A stretch of DNA of 18,100 nt from the NCBI GenBank assembly GCA_900321945.1, contig ONXY01000161.1, positions 1 through 18,100 of the forward strand, read 5' to 3'. The notes under the pieces are model-generated. The model did no database searches and had not been told where the DNA came from. It was given only the letters and a program-made list of their open reading frames with translations. Both the position numbers and the translations under genes were made by a program. Below, piece by piece: positions 12,663 through 18,100 of this stretch (position 1 is the first letter of the stretch; every line of letters begins with the position of its first letter). The stretch is from an uncultured Eubacteriales bacterium (GTDB lineage: Bacteria > Bacillota_A > Clostridia > Christensenellales > Aristaeellaceae).

Positions 12663-15155
12663 TCAGCCGCCGGCCCGGAACCAGCGCACCGCGTAGCTCT
12701 TCTCCACCGCCTGCCGCACCGCCCCGGCCAGGTCTGTTTCCTCGCTGAAAAGCGACGCGTAGCCCTTCAGGTTCATGGCCTTCTCCCGCAGCATCCGGGC
12801 CCGCCCGCATACGAAGATATGGCATTTCCGCTTTCCGTTCTTCGCCTCCTGAATCATGTTCACCGCGGAGGAGTTCCCGTCCAGGGCGATCAGCACGGAG
12901 GGCCGGCGCTTGAAGATCTCGTAGGAGAAGCTTTTGTAGACCCCCATGGGGCTGGGCTCGATGGACACCCGGATCCGCACGTCCGCCTTTTTCAGGCGTT
13001 CGGCTTCCGACGCCCCGATCCGGGAGGGCACGAAGGCGAAAAGATCGAATTTCCCTCTGTTCTGCTGCGCGATGCAGCGTTCGTAACCGCTCAGGCTGTG
13101 GCCGATGACCAGGAACATCTTTTCCGGATCGCCCTCCTCCAGCACCCGGTCCAGCTGCCGGCAGACCTCCGCCCGCGTCCTGGTCAGGTGATGGTCGTTG
13201 TTGAAGGATCCGCCGATCAGGATCACGGGCACCCGGTCCGTGGGAAGCTCCCGGATCCGGTCCGCGAAAACCGCCGCGCTGTCCTCCGTCTCCGGCAGAT
13301 CCATCAGGAATTCCCCGGTTTTCTCCTGCTCCCGGATCTTTTCAGCGTAGTATTCCTCCGCCGTCCTCTCCCCGGCCGCCCGCCGGAAGGCGGCTGTTTT
13401 TTCATCCATTGCCGCCAGGCCGTCCCGGCGGATCCGTTCCTCCGTCTCCCGCATGGCCAGCAGGTCTTCCCGGGACAGGTTCAGCATTTTTTCCAGCGCC
13501 AGCTGCTCGTCGATGGAATCCGTGCCGTACAGCGCGCCGCCGTCCGTCCCCTGCACGCAGGCCACCCCCGCGGCGAGATACTGCCGCAGCGGATGGCTGG
13601 AAAGGGATCCCAGGTTGTTCAGCCGTACGTTGGATGTGATCTGGAACTCCAGCACCGCGCCGCTCTCCTTCAGATCCCGCAGCAGCTGCTGTCCCTTCCG
13701 GGAGGACAGGCTTGTCGTGTAAAGCCCGTGGCCGATGCGGATCTGCGGCATGCGCTGCCCCGGCGCCAGCCCCTCCCGCACGCAGCGGACGGCGTTGGCC
13801 ACGTTCTCCCTCAGCCCGTCGTTCTCCCCGGCGTGGATCCGGATCGTAAAGGACGGATGCTCCGCCGCGAGCCGCACCAGCGCGTGCAGCAGCGGCGCCA
13901 GGTCGCGGATGTCGTTGATCTCCTCCCCTACAATGTCGCTGCCGGCCACATAGGGATCCCCGGCCACGGCCCTCAGGGTCCGCAGATTCTCCCGCATGGA
14001 GTCGTTTTCCGCGATCCGGTCCTTCATGATGGTCAGGGGCGTCCGCCGGATGGCCGCCAGAAAGCGGAGCGTCACGCCGGTTTCCTCCCGGACGGCCGGC
14101 AGAACCGCGTGCGCCTGGCCCAGCATACCGGGCGCGGCGTCCGGTTTCACCAGCGTGGTGTCCGAGATCTCCGCGTAGTCAACGCCGCACCGGGCGTAGG
14201 ATCGGGCGATCCACAGCAGTTTGTCCATGAAAAGGGTGTTGTTCCCGAATACCGGGTGCGTCCGGTCCTGCCTCATCCGCCGCAGGTACTCCCGGATCTC
14301 TTCATCCGGCACCGCGTCCGTCTTCTCCATGGTTTCCGGCGGAAGCGGATCGTCGGCGGCCGTGCCCTTGCAGAACACGTACCGGTACAGATAAACCTTC
14401 TCCAGGTTGGTGAACACGGCCTGCCCGTCCTTCAGCACGGCCAGGGAGGCCCGGATTCTCGGCAGGTTCCAGGCCGCGTTTTCCGTGTTTTCCAGGATGA
14501 GCGAAGCGAAATTCAGGAAGGTCGCGTCGTTGATTTTCCGGTCCAGATACTTCCCCTTCAGCGTGGAGTCCCGGAAGCCCTCCGCGACGCGGGCCCGCCG
14601 TTCTGCCAGCAGCGTCTCCTGAGCCGGGGAGCAGCGCAGCCCCAGTTTCCGGATATAGTACAGCGGATAGCGGATCTGGTGGTGTATTCCCAGGGCGATC
14701 AGCAGGTCCGGATCCAGGTTCGCGTTCATATGGGTATGCAGATCCGTGCGGAACTTGCATTCCCGGAAAATGTAGGTTTTCACCACCGTCTTCCGGAAAT
14801 CCAGCCGGTAGTCCTTCGTCTGGCTCATCAGCGTCTTGGCGATGGCGGGGATGGACGCCTTCCGCTCAATGGTTCCGTCCGGATAGATATTGGCGATCTT
14901 CGTGTCCTGCAGCCGGAGGACGTACAGGGTCCGGTTTTTTCCGTCGATATAGCAGGGCAGCACGCCCCGGATCACCCGGAGTCCGTTTTCATCCTCGGTC
15001 AGAGGCAGCCCGCACAGCGCCGCCAGGTTGGAAATCAGATTCCCCGTCCCGTGGTTCGGCGTCCGCAGCACGTAGGAGATCTCCTCCCCGTCCCGGTACA
15101 GCTCCACCAGGATATCCTTTTCCTTGTCCAGATAAAGATGTCCGAAAGGCTCCAT
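12663..15155 (-). CDS. Large adenosine-deaminase-like amidohydrolase with N-terminal and Rossmann-like C-terminal domains
   Basis: An 830-residue protein, more than twice the length of a normal adenosine deaminase (about 340). The middle has every active-site element of the ADA family: DLHTHMNANL (His140 and His142), VAGSDIVGEE (403-412), IRIHAGEND (His441 as metal ligand, Glu444 as general acid), RIGHG (His476) and GTDGG (Asp538). A working metal-dependent purine-type deaminase is therefore plausible, with unknown substrate. Residues 1-130 form an N-terminal domain I do not recognise. Residues about 636-826 look like a Rossmann-type nucleotide-binding fold: VPVILIGGSFNND, FLVIGHSLSGYE, FDLFAFVP, PSVLIALDG and CHIFVCGRA, somewhat like SLOG/LOG domains. 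No signal peptide is seen, so it is likely cytosolic. It has AAGGAG upstream and follows the hydrolase gene by 70 bases, probably co-transcribed. The catalytic call is firm; the biological role is not. Confidence 0.8.
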   Translation of the reverse strand: MEPFGHLYLDKEKDILVELYRDGEEISYVLRTPNHGTGNLISNLAALCGLPLTEDENGLRVIRGVLPCYIDGKNRTLYVLRLQDTKIANIYPDGTIERKASIPAIAKTLMSQTKDYRLDFRKTVVKTYIFRECKFRTDLHTHMNANLDPDLLIALGIHHQIRYPLYYIRKLGLRCSPAQETLLAERRARVAEGFRDSTLKGKYLDRKINDATFLNFASLILENTENAAWNLPRIRASLAVLKDGQAVFTNLEKVYLYRYVFCKGTAADDPLPPETMEKTDAVPDEEIREYLRRMRQDRTHPVFGNNTLFMDKLLWIARSYARCGVDYAEISDTTLVKPDAAPGMLGQAHAVLPAVREETGVTLRFLAAIRRTPLTIMKDRIAENDSMRENLRTLRAVAGDPYVAGSDIVGEEINDIRDLAPLLHALVRLAAEHPSFTIRIHAGENDGLRENVANAVRCVREGLAPGQRMPQIRIGHGLYTTSLSSRKGQQLLRDLKESGAVLEFQITSNVRLNNLGSLSSHPLRQYLAAGVACVQGTDGGALYGTDSIDEQLALEKMLNLSREDLLAMRETEERIRRDGLAAMDEKTAAFRRAAGERTAEEYYAEKIREQEKTGEFLMDLPETEDSAAVFADRIRELPTDRVPVILIGGSFNNDHHLTRTRAEVCRQLDRVLEEGDPEKMFLVIGHSLSGYERCIAQQNRGKFDLFAFVPSRIGASEAERLKKADVRIRVSIEPSPMGVYKSFSYEIFKRRPSVLIALDGNSSAVNMIQEAKNGKRKCHIFVCGRARMLREKAMNLKGYASLFSEETDLAGAVRQAVEKSYAVRWFRAGG

Positions 15156-15225
15156 GCTCCGTCTCCTTCACCGGTCCGTCGGTTTTCCCTGTCCGCCCGT
15201 CGTCCGCCGTCCGCGGCGGCGTCCG

Positions 15226-16089
15226 TCAGCTCTCCGCCGGCTTCCCCCGCCAGTGCCGAAGCACAAACCGGATGGCCAGCGGCAGCCACGCGGCCGCGTC
15301 CGGAAGAATCTGGCTCCCGTCCGTCGCGGTAATCTCCTGGCAGGTGCTGACGCCGTGCCCTCCCTGCTCAAAAACATGCAGCTCAAAGGGAACGCCGTTT
15401 CTCCGCAGAGCCGCGGCGTACTGCAGACTGTTCTCCACCGGCACGGAGGGGTCCTCCGCCGTGTGCCAGAGGAAGGTGGGGGGCGTGTCCTTCGTGACCC
15501 GGTTCTCCAGGCTCAGCTCCTCCGTCCGCCTCAGCTGATTGTCCGGATCCCCGGGATCCCCCAGCAGGCTGAGTCGCGAGCCCTCGTGGGCGAACCTGCC
15601 GAGCGTCAGCACCGGGTAGCACAGAAGCTGGCTGTCCGGCCGCCAGGAGAGCCCGCCGCCCAGCGCCTTCTCGAACACCGGCTCCCGCCAGAGCGTTCCC
15701 ACCGTGCCCGCCAGGTGTCCGCCGGCGGAAAACCCGCAGACGGATATCGCGTCCGGCTTCACATGCCATTCGGCCGCGTGCTCCCGGCAGTACTGAACCG
15801 ACCAGGCCAGCTCCAGCGCCGCCGCGGGATACCGGGCCGGCGCGCAGCTGTACCGCAGCACGGCCGCGTGGATCCCCTCCGCCAGAAACTTCAGCGCCAC
15901 CGCCTCCGCTTCCCGGTCCGAGCAGTACTGGTACGCCCCGCCGGGCACGACGATCACCATCGGCCGGTCCGGGCGCCGCGTAATATTCTCCAGGTGCGGC
16001 AGAATCATCAGATTCAGCCGGGCGGGCTGCGCCGGTTCCGGTACCCCCGCCCGGGCGTATCCGGCGTCCACGGGAATCATGGAAAGCAT
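15226..16089 (-). CDS. Alpha/beta hydrolase (acetyl-esterase/lipase-like)
   Basis: A 287-residue serine hydrolase of the esterase/lipase group that includes acetyl(xylan) esterases. The oxyanion-hole block VIVVPGGAYQY is at 45-55. The nucleophile Ser121 is in CGFSAGGHLAG (GxSxG), Asp213 in LWHTAEDPSVP, and His245 in EQGGHGVS, so the catalytic triad is complete. No signal peptide is apparent; the N-terminus MLSMIPVDAGYARAG is not hydrophobic enough, which suggests a cytosolic esterase. I chose the ATG at 16087-16089 because GGAGG lies seven bases upstream. A longer in-frame start at 16161 would run across the promoter region and its extra residues do not resemble the family. It is the first gene of a two-gene unit with the deaminase-like protein. 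Its substrate is unknown. Confidence 0.88.
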   Translation of the reverse strand: MLSMIPVDAGYARAGVPEPAQPARLNLMILPHLENITRRPDRPMVIVVPGGAYQYCSDREAEAVALKFLAEGIHAAVLRYSCAPARYPAAALELAWSVQYCREHAAEWHVKPDAISVCGFSAGGHLAGTVGTLWREPVFEKALGGGLSWRPDSQLLCYPVLTLGRFAHEGSRLSLLGDPGDPDNQLRRTEELSLENRVTKDTPPTFLWHTAEDPSVPVENSLQYAAALRRNGVPFELHVFEQGGHGVSTCQEITATDGSQILPDAAAWLPLAIRFVLRHWRGKPAES

Positions 16090-16119
16090 TTCCGTCCCTC
16101 CTTCGGTAAACCTGATGGT

Positions 16120-16149
16120 ATTATATATCCGGCCGGCGCCGGAAGTCCA
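16120..16149 (-). promoter_or_regulatory. Probable promoter of the alpha/beta hydrolase gene
   Basis: On the minus strand a perfect -10 TATAAT (16120-16125) follows TGGACT (16144-16149) with an 18-base spacer containing GGCGCC. Transcription would begin near 16113, leaving a short leader of about 24 bases that holds the GGAGG site. The -35 is only a four-of-six match. Confidence 0.55.
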
Positions 16150-16171
16150 CCGAAAACGCAAAATCCGCAGG

Positions 16172-16200
16172 TTGCATTTTGCCCGCCCGTGTTCTATAAT
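16172..16200 (+). promoter_or_regulatory. Sigma-A-type promoter of the degV gene
   Basis: TTGCAT (16172-16177) and a perfect TATAAT (16195-16200) are separated by exactly 17 bases. The start codon lies 41 bases beyond the -10, leaving room for a leader of about 35 bases with a GGAGG site. It is oriented away from the hydrolase promoter, so 16090-16241 is a divergent control region. Confidence 0.75.
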
Positions 16201-16241
16201 GCTTTGTGGTATTCCGCATTTCTGTCTCTGGAGGATGGACG

Positions 16242-17111
16242 ATGGACTACGTATTTATGATGGACAGCGACAGCGATCTGCCGTGGGATCTGAAGGAGAA
16301 GTACGACATCCCGGTGGTCTATATGCCCTACGCCCTGAACGGGAAGGAGTATTTTGACGATCTCGGCCAGACGCTGGACCACAAAAGCTATTACGATCAG
16401 ATGCGGGCCGGCGCCGCGCCGGTAACCTCCGCGCTGAACGAGGCGGTATACCTGGATTATTTCGAGCCTTACCTGAAGGAAAAGGATCTGCTTTTCGTCG
16501 CCTTTTCCGGCAAAATGAGCTGCACGCTTCAGGCCGTTTATTCCGCCCGGGAAAAGCTTCTGAAAAAGTATCCGGAGCGGAAGTTCGTCGTCGTGGATAC
16601 CCTGAGCATTTCCATGCCCCTTACCCTGCTGGCTCTGAAGGCCCATGAGCTTTACCGGAACGGCGCGCCCATTGAAGAGGTGGCGGAATGGCTGGAGAGC
16701 AACAAGCTGCGCGCCCAGGGCTGGTTCACCGTGGACGATCTGAAATATCTGAAGCGGGGCGGCCGGATCTCCCCCACGGCGGCGGCCTTCGGCTCCATGC
16801 TGGATATCAAGCCCATCATCTGCGAAGCCAAAGACGGAACCCTCCAGAGCGCGGACAAGGTCCGCGGCCGCAAAAAGGCGCTGAACGTGCTGGCGGACAA
16901 AGTAAAGGAATACGAGCTGGATCCTGAGGAAAGCCCGGTGGAGATCATTCACGCCGACGTGCCGGAGGATGCGGAGGAACTGAAGGAGCTGGTTCTGAAA
17001 CGGAATCCTCAGCTGCGGATCCGGATCGACCCCATCGGCCCGGTTATCGGCGCCCACTGCGGGCCCGGTACGCTGGCCATCTGCTTCCTGGGGAAGGAGC
17101 GGACCATCTGA
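16242..17111 (+). CDS. DegV family protein (fatty-acid-binding, FakB-like)
   Basis: A 289-residue DegV-family protein. Characterised members (FakB) hold a fatty acid while the kinase FakA phosphorylates it for phospholipid synthesis; many others have unknown ligands. Visible features: MMDSDSDLP at 6-14 in place of the usual DSTSDLP; PVTSALNE at 60-67, with the Thr/Ser that contacts the lipid carboxylate; the FSGKMSCT block at 88-95; VDTLSISM at 118-125; VRGRKKAL at 207-214; and the C-terminal IGPVIGAHCGPGTLAI with His272. The ATG at 16242 has GGAGG seven bases upstream. An earlier in-frame start near 16206 lies almost on the -10 element and is unlikely. It is monocistronic, with its own promoter and terminator. 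No fakA gene is in view. Confidence 0.93.
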   Translation: MDYVFMMDSDSDLPWDLKEKYDIPVVYMPYALNGKEYFDDLGQTLDHKSYYDQMRAGAAPVTSALNEAVYLDYFEPYLKEKDLLFVAFSGKMSCTLQAVYSAREKLLKKYPERKFVVVDTLSISMPLTLLALKAHELYRNGAPIEEVAEWLESNKLRAQGWFTVDDLKYLKRGGRISPTAAAFGSMLDIKPIICEAKDGTLQSADKVRGRKKALNVLADKVKEYELDPEESPVEIIHADVPEDAEELKELVLKRNPQLRIRIDPIGPVIGAHCGPGTLAICFLGKERTI

Positions 17112-17121
17112 CAGATCATTC

Positions 17122-17177
17122 AGACCCCGGTCTGTATTCCGGAAGGGCTTTTCCGGATACAGACCGGGGTCTTTTTT
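17122..17177 (+). terminator. Strong intrinsic terminator after degV
   Basis: Two arms of about 21 bases (from GACCCCGGTCTGTATTCCGG and its complement, with one bulged T) close a GGGCTT loop and are followed by six Ts at 17172-17177. It begins 11 bases after the degV stop. There is no T-run on the opposite side, so it serves the plus strand only, although the long stem may also slow polymerase arriving from the convergent transporter gene. Confidence 0.92.
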
Positions 17178-17245
17178 GTCGGCCGGCCGGAAACAGGCCG
17201 CATGCCGGCTCTTCCGACAGTTTCTCCCTGTGTCCGGGTCTTCGG

Positions 17246-18100
17246 TCACGCGGATCGGCGGTTCAGCAGGACGACGGCGGCCAGAATCAGGAGAATGCCG
17301 ATCCCGGAGAGCAGCGTCAGCGGTTCGGAAAAAACCAGAATACCGATCAGCGTCGCGACCATCGGCTCGACGGTCGCGAGGATTCCGGCCCTGCTGGCCT
17401 CCACGGTGCGGAGTCCGAGCGTATACGACAGAAAAGGGACGACGGCTGTAACCAGTGCCGTCAGACAGCAGAAGAACAGCAGAAACGGCAGATCGGGAGC
17501 CGCCGCGAACTTTGAAGCCATATCCGCCGGATCGCAGATCAGCCAGGAACCGGCAGCGGCGAACAGGAATGTGTAGGTCGTGACCGTATACGGGGAATAG
17601 CGCCGCAGGGCGACGGTCCCCAGGATGCTGTACAGTCCGTATCCGATGCCGGAGCCCAGGCCGGTCAGCAGCCCGGCAGGGCTGACTCCCTCCCCGGAGA
17701 TTCCGGAAACAAGCACGCAGCCCGCAAAGGCGAGAGCCAGAGCGAGCAGCCTGTTCCGGTTCATTTTTTCGCGGAAGAAAAGCATGGACATAAGCATGAT
17801 CCAGATCGGCGAAGTATAGAGGAGGATCGCCGCCGTGGAGAGCGGCATCATTGTGATCGCCGTAAAATAACATACGGTGAAAAACAGAATGCTTCCGAAG
17901 CCGAGTCCCAGGAAAAGAGGAAGATCCCGCGGCGAAATTCTGAAGCCGGAGCGGTCCCTGATGAGCAGCAGGAAGCAGAAGGCAAGCGCGGCCAGCGTGA
18001 CGCGGATGGACACGATCTGCGCGGAGCTGAAACCGAAGCCGCCGAGTTTTCTTACGAATATGCCCATGCTTCCCCAGAAGCATCCCGCGAGTATGATCAG
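17246..18100 (-). CDS. EamA/DMT-family transporter (5' end beyond the window)
   Basis: The reading frame is open to the right edge. The visible 284 residues begin LIILAGCFWGSMGIFVRKL, which is the usual first membrane helix of EamA proteins, so the Met at 18065-18067 is internal and the true start lies outside. About ten hydrophobic segments form two EamA repeats: the first ends with CYFTAITMMPLSTAAILLYTSPIWIMLMS, and the second carries the matching LRTVEASRAGILATVEPMVATLIG. DMT transporters export or import small metabolites such as amino acids or nucleosides, and the substrate cannot be inferred. It is convergent with degV. I see no terminator of its own in 17178-17245. Confidence 0.93.
   Translation of the reverse strand: MIILAGCFWGSMGIFVRKLGGFGFSSAQIVSIRVTLAALAFCFLLLIRDRSGFRISPRDLPLFLGLGFGSILFFTVCYFTAITMMPLSTAAILLYTSPIWIMLMSMLFFREKMNRNRLLALALAFAGCVLVSGISGEGVSPAGLLTGLGSGIGYGLYSILGTVALRRYSPYTVTTYTFLFAAAGSWLICDPADMASKFAAAPDLPFLLFFCCLTALVTAVVPFLSYTLGLRTVEASRAGILATVEPMVATLIGILVFSEPLTLLSGIGILLILAAVVLLNRRSA

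Noticed and set aside
12663..15155. A complete RADAR system
   Set aside because: RADAR needs the ATPase RdrA beside RdrB; no such ATPase is present, and the neighbours are an esterase and carA.
12819..15332. An 837-codon plus-strand frame opposite the deaminase-like gene
   Set aside because: Same antisense effect; the translated product has no recognisable motif and no supporting ribosome binding site, while the minus strand keeps a full deaminase active site.
16194..18083. A 629-codon minus-strand frame across degV and the transporter
   Set aside because: It crosses the degV terminator and lies antisense to degV and out of frame with the transporter; both real products are clear.
1..18100. 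Mobile elements, CRISPR arrays, tRNAs or rRNAs
   Set aside because: No transposase or integrase, regularly spaced repeats, or tRNA/rRNA signature was seen; nearly all the sequence is accounted for by housekeeping-type genes.

Overview
The window is a GC-rich bacterial chromosome segment with tightly packed genes and strong GGAGG-type ribosome binding sites. Gene content (RqcH/NFACT, DegV, a Firmicutes-type PurA, HlyIII, sigma-A-like promoters) suggests a high-GC member of the Clostridia, perhaps an uncultured gut or rumen lineage. The lineage call is inference. I see no rRNA, tRNA, CRISPR array, insertion sequence or phage gene.

Layout. From 12370 down to 1, nine genes run on the minus strand with short gaps or overlaps and look like one long transcription unit: carA, a carB-dapF fusion, purA, purB, an orphan DNA methyltransferase, a cysteine-cluster protein, rqcH, a HlyIII-type membrane protein and a histidine phosphatase cut by the left edge. 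Ahead of carA (12371-12662) lies a likely extended -10 promoter, a 14-codon leader ORF with a good ribosome binding site, and a strong intrinsic terminator hairpin into which that ORF runs. Together they form a candidate transcription attenuator. Further upstream on the same strand are an 830-residue protein with a complete adenosine-deaminase-like active site between two extra domains, and an alpha/beta hydrolase with its own promoter. Divergent from these is a DegV-family lipid-binding protein on the plus strand, with a near-ideal promoter and a strong terminator. The right edge holds an EamA/DMT transporter on the minus strand, cut by the window end.

How the genes fit. carAB supplies carbamoyl phosphate for pyrimidines and arginine. 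purA and purB turn IMP into AMP, and purB also acts in IMP synthesis. A deaminase-like protein of unknown substrate sits immediately upstream. RqcH, the methyltransferase and the small downstream genes look like co-transcribed passengers with housekeeping roles.

Most notable points: (1) CarB is fused in frame to a diaminopimelate epimerase domain; (2) that domain has Gly in place of the first of its two catalytic cysteines, while the second cysteine and other signatures remain; (3) the carA leader looks like a leader-peptide attenuator; (4) the large deaminase-like protein carries an uncharacterised N-terminal domain and a Rossmann-like C-terminal domain, and is the best candidate for an undescribed nucleotide-related system.
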